This document shows, piece by piece, positions 31,899 through 40,634 of a stretch of 64,000 bases of DNA. A program made the translations under genes and the position numbers. The stretch is from assembly GCA_017541035.1 (NCBI GenBank), contig JAFXZW010000021.1:19287-83286 (forward strand), written 5' to 3'. Position 1 is the stretch's first letter. The number at the start of each line of letters is the position of its first letter. This stretch comes from Eubacterium sp. (lineage in GTDB: Bacteria; Bacillota; Clostridia; Lachnospirales; Lachnospiraceae). The notes beneath the pieces are model-generated. The model was not told the DNA's origin, did not search any database, and saw only the letters and a list, made by a program, of their open reading frames with translations.

Positions 31899-34814
31899 TT
31901 ACTTTTCTGCATTGTTTTCCACTACATCTTGTGAATCGGCATCCGAGATCCTTTTTCTTCTCTTCCAGATAATGGAAAGCAGGATGAAGATGCCCCAGCA
32001 GACGATGCTTCCCAGCAGACCGTACCAGAAGCCGGGGGAAACATAACTCATTTTGATCTCATGGGTGCCTGCCGAAAGACGTACAGACAGGAAGGTATCT
32101 CCGGCCGCCAGAGTTTCCGTCTTCTCACCGTCCACCCAGACGGTCCACCCGGTGTCATAGGGAATGGTCGTAAAGAGAATACCGTCCTCCTTTGCCGTAA
32201 TCTTTCCCTCCAGCTTGCCGTCCCTCACCTTTGTCACATTCAGGCCCTGAGCGGAAAGCTTGTAATACATCTCCTGATACTTTTCCTCATCCAGAATGTA
32301 ATCATAAAGGCTGACCGTACCGGATTCAGAAGCATCACTGGCGAATTCGATGGCAATCTCCACCTTGTCCCCCGCTTCAAGGTAGCCCAGGTCAAAGAGC
32401 TGGGCCTGGAAACGGGCATTTCCCATTTCCACATCGTTTTTGCAGTATCTGACCTTCTTTGCACCGTTCTGGCGGGTGTCCATGATATGGATACCGTTTT
32501 CCGTGGCGTGGAAAATGATCGCCACCGTGAACTTTCCTCCGGAGTCGTCCCTTTTAAAGCTGACCAGATGACCATTTGATGACGATGTCCAGGTTTCACA
32601 GTGCTCGCCATATGTTTCCAGCGTGGGATTAAGCCGGCGATATATGGAAGAAACACCGGAAAGCTCTTTTGCGAAACGATTGATGCCGGTGTATCGGTCA
32701 CTGGTGACCGGATCCCAGGTCAGGATATTCTCTCCGGTCATATAACCGATGGGAAGTACCTTCTCTGTTTCATAAACCAGAACACTGTCATTTTCGTAAA
32801 CGGGATCCCGGTAGCTTGCGATGGCAGCATAATCCCCCTTATGAACATAGGTGTATTTGAGCCCCACCAGCGTATTCAGGACAGGATTTCCGCCGTAAAA
32901 GAGAAATTCATTTGCCCCCTCATAGCAGCCAAGACGTCCCATAGTCTCCACCAGCTTGCCGTTCACGGTAGAACAGAAAGTTCCCACAGACCGCAATCCA
33001 TGATAGGTAGCTTCATCCAGCATGCGGGTCATCGCCACATCCGACCGGGCAAATACCGTTTTCTCCCGTTCGTCCTTTTCATCGATATAGTCCTTCGCCT
33101 TCGACATATCAGTCTCATACTCACTGTAATATGCACCGTTCGCCACGTCTATCTTATAAAGACCCAGCGCTGCATTTGTCAGGATCTCTGTTGTGAAAAT
33201 GCACATCAGAATAATACCGCTTGTAAAAAGGCGAAGCTTTCCCCTCTGCCGCAGGAGAATAATAATAAATGCAGCCGTGATCAGCCCGAAGGTAATGATG
33301 GTCATCCATTTACCGTCCAGAAGTCCGGAGGGCTTTCCGAAAAAATAGCTGAGGATAAAGAATGCAAGGGTAAGCACTGCCGCTGCCACAAGCCGCCATG
33401 CGGGCGTCTGCTTCACCCTCATCAGTGCTTCGTAACCTACGGAAAGCAGTACAAAAACATACAGGAAGGAAAACCGGTTAGGGATTCCGTACTGGTCATG
33501 GAAACCGTGCCAGAAGAAATTCAGCACCGTATTATTGAAACTGACAACGAAAAATGCGATCAGGACAAGCTTCCTTATCCTTTCGCCCAGAGAGATCCGG
33601 TTACACAGAAGGAACAGGAAGAACAACATAACCGCAAAGACACCACAATAGGCATTCAGGCCTCCGTCAAAGGACTGCGTATCGATAGGTTCTGTCAGGA
33701 AGAAATGCTGCTTCAGCAGCGAAAAAACATTTCCGTACCAGGACATTTTAGGGAAACCCTTACCGGCACTGGATGTCTGCATGATCCCGTAAAACGCGGT
33801 TAAAAGGCCTACTGCTGCCATTCCCCCTGCCAGAAGGGAATATCCGAGGATCGCAAAGCCCTTGGCGAAGAAGGCTCCCACTGAACGGTGATAATGAGCA
33901 AGAAACCACAGGAACACGAAAACGCAGATCATAAATGCAATATAATAATTGCAGTAAAGTGCATAGAACATGGCAAGGATGAACATCCGCGGGCTTTCAT
34001 TGCGGAAGATCCGCTCCATACCGAGTGTGACCAGCGGAAGCACCATAATGCAGTCCAGCCACATCAGATTCCAGTTATAGCCGATCATATAATTGCAAAG
34101 TGCAAAAGCCACGGAAAAAGCAGGGATCAGCCAGTTATTGGAAGGTTTTCCCAAACGTCTGCGTGACAGCCAGTAGCCGAAAGCTCCTGCCGAGAAGCTG
34201 ATCTTGAATACCACAAGTACGGTAAAGGCTGCGAAGATTCCCTTCCGGGTAAAGAAGATCATGATGAGATTCAGAGGACAGGCGATATAGTACATGAGCA
34301 GAGAAAGATAGTTCTGTCCCATGCCCACATCCCATGTATAAAAAAGGCTCTCCCCGCCTCTCAGCTTCTGCTGGAATTCCGAAAAGAAGGGCACATACTG
34401 GTGCATACTGTCGATGGTTGAAAAAGAGTTCATCCCGAAGGGAGCAACTCCCATAATGACGGCAACAATGATCATGAAGAAAAAGGTAATAACAACCCCC
34501 AGCTGCCAGGACCAGTTCCGGCCAACGAAGGGAACGATCTTCCGTTCGAAGAATCCATTCCTGATTACCACCGGTTCCTGCTCATCTGTCTCCTCCGACA
34601 TCCGGGAGTCTGTTTCCTCCGACTCCGCTGTCTCCTCCGGTTCCCGGGCGTATGACTCCGAGATATCTGACTCCCAGGTATCTGTCTCCTCCGACATCCG
34701 GGAGTCTGTTTCCGCTGTTTCCTCCGACTCCGCTGTCTCCTCCGACTCCGGGGTGTCCGGCTCTTCCGTCACAGCAGCTCCCGCCTTTTCAGTTATCATC
34801 TCCCGTTCATCCAT
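31899..34814 (-). CDS. YfhO-family polytopic membrane protein
   Basis: 971 residues. A very acidic N-terminal tail (~1-85), full of Glu, Ser, Thr and Asp, precedes a polytopic region with about a dozen helices (~100-560) and a long outer domain (~575-930), then a last helix (~935-960) and a basic end. The YfhO core is recognisable (GVAPFGMNSFSTIDSMHQYVPFFSEFQQ; LPLVTLGMERIF; HGLRSVGTFCSTVNG). YfhO proteins are GT-C-fold enzymes; B. subtilis YfhO glycosylates lipoteichoic acid. The acidic tail contains a duplicated stretch and is unusual. The ATG follows TAGGAAATC. It precedes the hybrid kinase on the same strand. Confidence 0.9.
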   Translation of the reverse strand: MDEREMITEKAGAAVTEEPDTPESEETAESEETAETDSRMSEETDTWESDISESYAREPEETAESEETDSRMSEETDEQEPVVIRNGFFERKIVPFVGRNWSWQLGVVITFFFMIIVAVIMGVAPFGMNSFSTIDSMHQYVPFFSEFQQKLRGGESLFYTWDVGMGQNYLSLLMYYIACPLNLIMIFFTRKGIFAAFTVLVVFKISFSAGAFGYWLSRRRLGKPSNNWLIPAFSVAFALCNYMIGYNWNLMWLDCIMVLPLVTLGMERIFRNESPRMFILAMFYALYCNYYIAFMICVFVFLWFLAHYHRSVGAFFAKGFAILGYSLLAGGMAAVGLLTAFYGIMQTSSAGKGFPKMSWYGNVFSLLKQHFFLTEPIDTQSFDGGLNAYCGVFAVMLFFLFLLCNRISLGERIRKLVLIAFFVVSFNNTVLNFFWHGFHDQYGIPNRFSFLYVFVLLSVGYEALMRVKQTPAWRLVAAAVLTLAFFILSYFFGKPSGLLDGKWMTIITFGLITAAFIIILLRQRGKLRLFTSGIILMCIFTTEILTNAALGLYKIDVANGAYYSEYETDMSKAKDYIDEKDEREKTVFARSDVAMTRMLDEATYHGLRSVGTFCSTVNGKLVETMGRLGCYEGANEFLFYGGNPVLNTLVGLKYTYVHKGDYAAIASYRDPVYENDSVLVYETEKVLPIGYMTGENILTWDPVTSDRYTGINRFAKELSGVSSIYRRLNPTLETYGEHCETWTSSSNGHLVSFKRDDSGGKFTVAIIFHATENGIHIMDTRQNGAKKVRYCKNDVEMGNARFQAQLFDLGYLEAGDKVEIAIEFASDASESGTVSLYDYILDEEKYQEMYYKLSAQGLNVTKVRDGKLEGKITAKEDGILFTTIPYDTGWTVWVDGEKTETLAAGDTFLSVRLSAGTHEIKMSYVSPGFWYGLLGSIVCWGIFILLSIIWKRRKRISDADSQDVVENNAEK
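34585..34713 (-). repeat. Duplicated DNA in the acidic tail of the YfhO gene
   Basis: A 33-base sequence is identical at 34585-34617 and 34681-34713, 96 bases apart. It encodes a SRMSEETD-type motif in frame. Shorter TCCGACTCCGCTGTCTCC units also recur. This looks like slippage-prone coding repeat. Confidence 0.75.
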
Positions 34815-34991
34815 GATTTCCTACCATATTTCTGATTCTAATGATGCCGGGGACAAAAAGTGTTTTGCCCCGGCTGATGATACACCCGATGAGTGCAATA
34901 TGCTGCCGTTCTGATCCCGTCCTGCACCCCTCAGGCTCCGGATGCATGACATCCGAAGAATAAGGGGTTACATGGTATCAAAGCAGAATCC
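34815..34991. other. Gap between the GH9 gene and the YfhO gene
   Basis: Besides repeat copy 3, it holds a second hairpin CGGATG/CATCCG (34935-34950) that matches the pair member at 12984. The latter may end the GH9 transcript, but no clear T-run follows it. Confidence 0.4.
34841..34882. repeat. Dispersed palindromic repeat, copy 3 (short form)
   Basis: CCGGGGACAAAA, four bases, then TTTTGCCCCGG, starting with ATGATGCC like the other copies. It lies upstream of the YfhO gene. Confidence 0.6.
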
Positions 34992-37298
34992 TTACTGGAA
35001 TGCTGCCAGAAGATAGACCAGCGGAGAATTCCAGTAGATTGTAACCTCATTTGTAGAAAAGCTCTGTACGTTATCAGCATAGCACATACCCGCCGGGCGT
35101 CCGTAAAGCACTGCCTTTGCGTAGCTGTCGTTCAGCCCGTTGTTCGCACCGCCGATCAGCATACCAGGCATCGCTTCTCCCGCCACCTGGGAAGGACGGT
35201 GATGCGGCTGTTTGGGTGACATGGAACCAAAGCCCGTCACGAAGCAGTAGCCCAGCGGATTGGCTCCCAGAAGATAGTCCATCTGTTTTTTGCCCAGATC
35301 CGTATAGCTGTTATTTCCCGTAAGCAATGCAACCATCTGCATCAACATACCGTTATTTGCTATGGTCATGTTGCTTCCCCAGGGATAATCGGAATTCAGC
35401 ATCATGAAATATTCATCTGCCCGTTCCTCCAGCTGCTTGGCACGGCTGTAGAAACGTTCCTCAACCTTGGATACCAGATCTCCCAGTTCGGAAGCATTGA
35501 TGATCCCCTTCTTGACTGCGGAAAGCAGATCATAGCAGGCATAAGCGGTGATATTTGCCCACCCCAGCTCGGTAGCAAGTCCGATAGGCTCATAGCGGGC
35601 CGCCAGATCCACTTCGGTATAACCTGCGATATACAGCTCCACCGCCGCCCAGAAGATTTCATCCGCAGTGTTATTGTCCGGATACTCTCCCGTCTCCACA
35701 TCCTCCGGATTTGTAAATCCATCCGGCTTCTCCGGAAGTGTCGTGATATAACCCCAGGCTTTCCACGCTGCACTGATGCAGGCTGCCGCAAAATCGGGAT
35801 TATAGTCCATATAGAGGCGTGACGCCTTCGCCATCACCGCCGCAAAATCAGCTGTTGCCGTTGCGGAAATGGGAGACAGAACCAGCTGTTCAACCTCTTC
35901 GTCCGCCTTTACCGTTTCGGGGAAGTTATAGCAGCTCACCTTGTGGTAAACCCCGCCGGATTCACTATCCTGCATCTTCAGCATCCAGTCCAGCTCATAT
36001 TTTGCTTCATCCAGAATGTCCGGAATTCCATTTCCGCTCTCCGGAATGCCCATGTCATCCGCGCTGATCCGGTAGTCCTCGTAGGCCAGCAGGAGATCCT
36101 GTACCGCCTTTGCGCCCGCAACTACATAACGTCCGTAATCTCCGGCATCATGCCATCCACCGGACACATCCAGCTTCTTCTGTTCACCATATACAATGGC
36201 GTCTCCCTGATGACAGATCCCGTGACTGAAGGGACCGGCCTCCTCCTCCGTAAGCTCGATACCGCAGCGCTGCAGATAGAGCATGCGAACAACCGCCTTA
36301 TAAAGATCCGCGTAAACTCCTTCCTCAACCTTAAAGGGATAGGTTTCCCCTACATCTGTAACGATCTTATAGGTTCCGGGAGCGGTTACGGAAGAGAAAT
36401 CCCCCGCGCGTACCACATCATCGGAAGGCGCATGGAAACCGAATTCGCCGAAGGTTCCGCTGTAAACCTCTTCTCCCGTATCCACATTTACCACCTGGAA
36501 GGTCTCCGTTCTCTGGGACTTTACGATCACTGTCTTGGTATCGCCCGGACGGTAGCCGATCTGGTTCACATTCACATTCGGATAATCCGGAAGACCCTCC
36601 AGCTTCTGCGCATTGCTGGCATCCTTAACAGTCAGCTGAATATTGTCAAATGTGATATCGTGGGGTCCCGGATCTCCCGTCATATCCGTCATGATACCCA
36701 TATTAAAGACGATACGGGGTGCCGGATCCGAATCCTCAGCCATGGTGAAATCTACCTCCACATGCTTCGTCTCCGGACCGATATCGATATACTCACCGGC
36801 ATAGGCGTGGAAGTCACCGCCGTTGATCTGCAGACGATATTCAATCTTCCGGGCAATGGTGCTGGATACATCAAAGCTGTAAGTATAGACACCACCCTTC
36901 AGCAGCTGGAAGCCGTCATAATAGATCTGGTTTGCATAATCCACCGTGCCGACATCCTCAATGTGGACTACCAGCTTATTGTCGACATTTTCCATTTTGA
37001 ATTTGCCGCCTTTGGTATAGATATTAAAATTCCCCAACTCACCATCCTCAAAATCGATGCCCACGATCACCTGACCGTTGGATATATTCAGATCCTTTTT
37101 CTCCTCCGTCGGTTTTTCCGTAACCTCTTCCGTGGACTGCGCTTCTGTTACTTCCGGCGTTTCCGTAGCCGCCGTCGTTGCAGAAGCCGTTGTTGAACCG
37201 GTCGTACTCTCCGTACTTTCCGTCTTTCCGCAGCCGGAAAGCAGTAAAGCCCCGGAAAGCATGATCGCCGCCATTCTTCTGAGTCTATATTTCTTCAT
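34992..37298 (-). CDS. Lipoprotein glycoside hydrolase family 9 endoglucanase with N-terminal CBM
   Basis: 768 residues. The lipobox LLSGC gives lipidated Cys23, followed by a Thr/Glu/Ser linker (~25-68). A beta-sandwich like CBM4/9 covers ~72-228, then comes a CelD-type Ig-like domain (~240-325; VNVNQIGYRPGDTKTVIV), and the GH9 (alpha/alpha)6 barrel (~328-768). Catalytic features: GGWHDAGDYG with Asp384/Asp387, HHRP in the substrate region, and the proton-donor Glu751 in STNEVTIYWNSP. It should hydrolyse beta-1,4-glucans such as cellulose or mixed-linkage glucan while held on the cell surface. The ATG follows GAGGGAGGATAC. It stands alone with a ~118-base leader. Confidence 0.93.
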   Translation of the reverse strand: MKKYRLRRMAAIMLSGALLLSGCGKTESTESTTGSTTASATTAATETPEVTEAQSTEEVTEKPTEEKKDLNISNGQVIVGIDFEDGELGNFNIYTKGGKFKMENVDNKLVVHIEDVGTVDYANQIYYDGFQLLKGGVYTYSFDVSSTIARKIEYRLQINGGDFHAYAGEYIDIGPETKHVEVDFTMAEDSDPAPRIVFNMGIMTDMTGDPGPHDITFDNIQLTVKDASNAQKLEGLPDYPNVNVNQIGYRPGDTKTVIVKSQRTETFQVVNVDTGEEVYSGTFGEFGFHAPSDDVVRAGDFSSVTAPGTYKIVTDVGETYPFKVEEGVYADLYKAVVRMLYLQRCGIELTEEEAGPFSHGICHQGDAIVYGEQKKLDVSGGWHDAGDYGRYVVAGAKAVQDLLLAYEDYRISADDMGIPESGNGIPDILDEAKYELDWMLKMQDSESGGVYHKVSCYNFPETVKADEEVEQLVLSPISATATADFAAVMAKASRLYMDYNPDFAAACISAAWKAWGYITTLPEKPDGFTNPEDVETGEYPDNNTADEIFWAAVELYIAGYTEVDLAARYEPIGLATELGWANITAYACYDLLSAVKKGIINASELGDLVSKVEERFYSRAKQLEERADEYFMMLNSDYPWGSNMTIANNGMLMQMVALLTGNNSYTDLGKKQMDYLLGANPLGYCFVTGFGSMSPKQPHHRPSQVAGEAMPGMLIGGANNGLNDSYAKAVLYGRPAGMCYADNVQSFSTNEVTIYWNSPLVYLLAAFQ

Positions 37299-37348
37299 TA
37301 CGTATCCTCCCTCGTAAAAAAGTATTGCCCTCTCACCCAGGTTCGGCG

Positions 37349-37382
37349 GCTCATCGCTCAGTGCGATTCAGATATCATGAGC
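37349..37382 (-). promoter_or_regulatory. Hairpin in the GH9 leader
   Basis: GCTCAT (37349-37354) pairs with ATGAGC (37377-37382), enclosing CGC/GCG. It lies in the ~118-base leader between the HisA-type gene and the GH9 gene; a TATAAT-like box is at ~37407-37412 without a clear -35. No known riboswitch was recognised. Confidence 0.3.
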
Positions 37383-37416
37383 GCACCATCCTCCCGCAAA
37401 AGGAATTATACTCCTG

Positions 37417-38208
37417 CTATACCTCTGTACCCGAAAGATAAGCCAAAACCTCTTCCAGTTTCATATCTCCGCCAAAAATATCCAGTGCACTTCCGATCGT
37501 CACATCCAGTCTGTTCCGTCCTGCTCTTGAAAGGCTTTCCAGATCTGAAAAGCTTCCCACGCCGCCTGCATATGTAACGGGAAATGAGCTTTCCTCCGCC
37601 CACTCTCCCAGAAGCTCCGCCAGTTCCTCATCAATACCCTGTCGCCTTCCTTCCACATCCACTGCATGGATCAGAAATTCGTCCGCCTCCTCACTGAACC
37701 GGAAAAGCTGCTCCCTGTTCACGGGAATATCCGTCAGCTTCTGCCAGCGGTCCGTTGCAATACGGTAGCCATTCTCCGTCTTCCTGCAGCTCAGATCCAG
37801 GGTGATATGCTCCCGTCCCACTGCGGACAGAAGTGCATCCATTCGCCCCCTGTCCATACCACCATCCCGAAAGACATAAGAGGTTACGATCACATGGGTG
37901 GCACCGCAGGATAGAAGCTCCGGAGCATTTTCTGCCGTTACGCCGCCTCCGATCATAAGCCCGTCCGGAAAAGCCGCAAGGGCATCCTTTGCCACCCGAA
38001 GATCCGCCTCATATTCCGGAGTTCCTGCGGGATTCAGCAAAATGATATGGCCGCCCCTGAGCCCCAGTCTGCGGTAAAGCGAGCCGTAGAAGTCCCCGCC
38101 CTCTCCGGCAACAAAGTTCGTGGAGGCCCCTTCCCGGTCAGAAAGTGTTCCCCCGACGATCTGCTTCACACAGCCATTATGAATATCTATGCATGGGCGA
38201 AAACGCAT
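37417..38208 (-). CDS. hisA: Eukaryotic-type HisA: ProFAR isomerase
   Basis: 263 residues with a (beta/alpha)8 barrel. The start MRFRPCIDIHNGCVKQIVGG and the order of motifs (LMIGGGVTAENA, VTSYVFRDGGMDRGRM, LDLSCRKTENGYRIATDRWQ, VTYAGGVGSFSDLE) match the eukaryotic/plant HisA subfamily rather than the common bacterial HisA. It isomerises the ProFAR intermediate of histidine synthesis in the cytoplasm. No other his genes are in the window, so it is an isolated copy. The ATG follows GAGGTTACGGG. It is divergent from the AAA ATPase gene across 127 bases that carry a promoter for each. Confidence 0.9.
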   Translation of the reverse strand: MRFRPCIDIHNGCVKQIVGGTLSDREGASTNFVAGEGGDFYGSLYRRLGLRGGHIILLNPAGTPEYEADLRVAKDALAAFPDGLMIGGGVTAENAPELLSCGATHVIVTSYVFRDGGMDRGRMDALLSAVGREHITLDLSCRKTENGYRIATDRWQKLTDIPVNREQLFRFSEEADEFLIHAVDVEGRRQGIDEELAELLGEWAEESSFPVTYAGGVGSFSDLESLSRAGRNRLDVTIGSALDIFGGDMKLEEVLAYLSGTEV

Positions 38209-38250
38209 CCCGTAACCTCACATTTCAAAAAGACACAATGAAACCACGCT

Positions 38251-38279
38251 ATTATACCATAAAAGATTGATAAATTGAA
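38251..38279 (-). promoter_or_regulatory. Probable promoter of the HisA-type gene
   Basis: On the minus strand TATAAT (38256-38251) is preceded 17 bases upstream by TTCAAT (38279-38274). The -10 is perfect, the -35 weak. It overlaps the divergent AAA-gene promoter. Confidence 0.5.
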
Positions 38280-38303
38280 GTATGTTTCGAACTGTGATAT
38301 AAT
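38275..38303 (+). promoter_or_regulatory. Sigma-A promoter of the AAA ATPase gene
   Basis: TTGAAG (38275-38280) and TATAAT (38298-38303) are 17 bases apart, with an extended TGA before the -10. The ATG follows 32 bases later behind AAGGAGC. Confidence 0.8.
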
Positions 38304-38335
38304 GTTATCCCAATCAACGATTAAGGAGCAAAGCA

Positions 38336-39844
38336 ATGACGAACTATGCTTTATTCAATAAAATCCAGGAATCCCTTCGGATGGCGGATCAGGTAGCAAA
38401 CAGCGGCGTCATGCCTCCCGGCAGCATGAGTCTCCGGGACATGCTGAAATTCGATTATCTGTTGTATCTCGGTTTTCTTTTTGAGCCGGACGGATCTGAC
38501 ACCATGTACGAGCGCAGGTTTATCATGGAATACCTGACCATGGTGATCGATACCGGCAAATTCCTTCAGCTGCGGTATGACCGCTGTGTAAAGCCGGAAT
38601 TCATCAATACGGTTCCCCGTTCCCTGACTTATTTTGCAAAATACGACCTCTCCGGTGGAGCCCGCAGGGACTCCCTGGGACGAACGGCGTCCCGGATGAT
38701 CGTCGATACCTATAATGATCTTGGAACGGAATTCACCACCGGAAATGGCGGGGGCAACTCCATAACCGAGATCGGAAATCTCTCCAACTACTCCATCATG
38801 CTGAACAACTTCCTGAAGGAATATGGTCTTTATAATACCGGTGCCCCCGGTGAGCTGATCTCTGCCGATTCCATCAATGCTGCAAGGCTGAACGGCTCCT
38901 TCCGCAATCCAAAGAGCGTAACCGCCAGCAACACACCCCGCCATCAGCTGAAGGCGGAGGGGAAGGCCCAGGACGGAACCGTTGTTGCTCCAAAGGTGAA
39001 AGCAGAGGAAAAGGAAAAAACTCTGGAAGAGCTGATGGAGGAGCTGGATTCTCTGGTGGGCCTGGATGCCGTAAAGCAGGATCTGACGAATCTGATCAAT
39101 CTGATCAAGGTCCGGAAAATGCGGGAAGAACGCGGTATGAAGCAGCCGGACATCACACTGCATCTGGTATTCTCCGGCAATCCCGGTACCGGCAAGACAA
39201 CCGTAGCGCGGCTGCTTGCCAAGATCTACAAGGCTTTGGGCGTTGTGTCCGGCGGACAGCTGGTTGAAGTAGACCGTTCCGATCTGGTGGTGGGCTATAT
39301 CGGGCAGACTGCCATCAAGACTGCCGAGGTGGTTGATAGTGCCATCGGCGGTATTCTCTTTATCGACGAAGCCTATACCCTGACCGCAGGAAAAGACGAG
39401 AAGGATTTCGGAAAGGAAGCCCTGGATACCCTCCTGAAGAGAATGGAGGATAACCGGAATGATCTGATCGTCATCGTTGCCGGTTACACGGATCTGATGG
39501 AAGAATTCATCGATTCCAATCCCGGTCTCCGTTCCCGCTTTAACAAGAATATCTTTTTCAAGGATTATACCGGTGAAGAACTGTATAAGATCTTTCAGTC
39601 CATGTGCAAAAAGCAGGAATACACTCCTGACAAGAAGGCCGCAGCCTATATCCGGAATTATCTGGACACCCGGGCCAAATCACACGAAGAAAACTTCGCC
39701 AACGCCCGCGAAGTACGGAACTTCCTGGAACGCTGCATCGAGCGTCAGGCCAGCCGGATCGTAACGAAAAAAGATGTCAGCGACAAGCAGCTTCGCACAC
39801 TTACCATCGCTGACTGCGAAGAAGAGGGTTATCCGGCAGAATGA
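38336..39844 (+). CDS. SpoVK/CbxX-type AAA ATPase
   Basis: 502 residues. The N-terminal ~225 residues are a helical region of no recognised family, ending in a Lys/Glu-rich linker. The AAA module (~230-495) has ELDSLVGLDAVKQDL, Walker A GNPGTGKTTV (281-290), Walker B GILFIDEAYTL (339-349), sensor VAGYTDLMEEFI and arginine-finger region NPGLRSRFN, as in CbxX/CfxQ and SpoVK. The family remodels protein complexes such as Rubisco in autotrophs; SpoVK acts in sporulation. The target here is unknown, and the N-terminal domain probably selects it. A TetR regulator gene follows 36 bases later. Confidence 0.9.
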   Translation: MTNYALFNKIQESLRMADQVANSGVMPPGSMSLRDMLKFDYLLYLGFLFEPDGSDTMYERRFIMEYLTMVIDTGKFLQLRYDRCVKPEFINTVPRSLTYFAKYDLSGGARRDSLGRTASRMIVDTYNDLGTEFTTGNGGGNSITEIGNLSNYSIMLNNFLKEYGLYNTGAPGELISADSINAARLNGSFRNPKSVTASNTPRHQLKAEGKAQDGTVVAPKVKAEEKEKTLEELMEELDSLVGLDAVKQDLTNLINLIKVRKMREERGMKQPDITLHLVFSGNPGTGKTTVARLLAKIYKALGVVSGGQLVEVDRSDLVVGYIGQTAIKTAEVVDSAIGGILFIDEAYTLTAGKDEKDFGKEALDTLLKRMEDNRNDLIVIVAGYTDLMEEFIDSNPGLRSRFNKNIFFKDYTGEELYKIFQSMCKKQEYTPDKKAAAYIRNYLDTRAKSHEENFANAREVRNFLERCIERQASRIVTKKDVSDKQLRTLTIADCEEEGYPAE

Positions 39845-39880
39845 TCATAGTTAGGGATACTCATTCGGAAAGGGATAGCA

Positions 39881-40453
39881 ATGAATGAATCGGATGAACG
39901 CTACAGCACTGCGGAGGACGCCATTTTTGATGCCTTTTTCCTTTTGCTGAAGGAGAAGGATCTGGATAAGATTACTGTTTCCGATGTAACCAAGAAGGCC
40001 GGGATCGTACGCAGCACCTTTTATAACCATTATGAAAATATCCCCGCATTACTGGAAGCTGCAGAGGACCGAACCATCCGGCATATCTTCCGGCTGATGG
40101 AGAGCTTTCATCCAAAGAATGACCGTGACATGTGCTTCTCCTATTTTCTGGCTATCTGCAACTATACAAAGAAGAATCCCTTCCTCGCGAATCTGCTGCA
40201 GAGCCCCCGGGAGACAGCCTTTTTTGAAAAAGCCATTACCATGTTCCACCGGTATGTATCGGAAGTAACCAGCACAACCATTTCCGCTCCCCATGAGCGG
40301 ATGGCCTTTGCCTATATGATTGCGGGAGCCATCGGCATCACCATTGGCGTTCTTCACAAATGGATCGCAGACAATTTCGAATCCTCTTCCGAGGAGGTTG
40401 CCGAGATCCTCTCAAAGATATTCCTCTCCGGCATCCTGCCATATCTTTCATAG
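39881..40453 (+). CDS. TetR-family transcriptional regulator
   Basis: 190 residues. The N-terminal helix-turn-helix is typical: AIFDAFFLLLKEKDLDKITVSDVTKKAGIVRSTFYNHYENIPALLEA. The C-terminal ligand domain resembles the TetR_C_8/DhaS-like group (FSYFLAICNYTKKNPFLANLL; PHERMAFAYMIAGAIGITIGVLHKWI). The ATG follows AAAGGGATAGC. It may be co-transcribed with the AAA gene, and converges on the ligase/carrier/condensation operon, whose promoter carries a 15-bp palindrome. Control of that operon is a reasonable guess, but TetR genes more often sit beside their promoter, and here it is at the far end. Confidence 0.92.
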   Translation: MNESDERYSTAEDAIFDAFFLLLKEKDLDKITVSDVTKKAGIVRSTFYNHYENIPALLEAAEDRTIRHIFRLMESFHPKNDRDMCFSYFLAICNYTKKNPFLANLLQSPRETAFFEKAITMFHRYVSEVTSTTISAPHERMAFAYMIAGAIGITIGVLHKWIADNFESSSEEVAEILSKIFLSGILPYLS

Positions 40454-40548
40454 ATGCTTTTCCGGTCGGAATGACAGCTGTTCCTCTCAAGCCGTGGGAA
40501 TCAGGGCTTCTCTTTCCTGATAGTCAGGTTGGTGGTACACAGATTTAC

Positions 40549-40600
40549 AAAAAGGACAGTTCCTGAATGCGGGTATAGCCCACATGGAACTGTCCTTTTT
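40549..40600. terminator. Bidirectional terminator between the TetR gene and the ligase gene
   Basis: A 15-bp perfect stem (40549-40563 with 40586-40600, core GGACAGTTCC) is flanked by A5 and T5, so each converging strand ends the stem in a T-run. Confidence 0.9.
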
Positions 40601-40634
40601 CATATACGGGAAAACCGCTCCGGTCTCGAACGGA

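Noticed and set aside
37299-37416. Riboswitch before the GH9 gene
   Set aside because: Short hairpins are present but match no riboswitch consensus known to me; kept only as a low-confidence leader hairpin.
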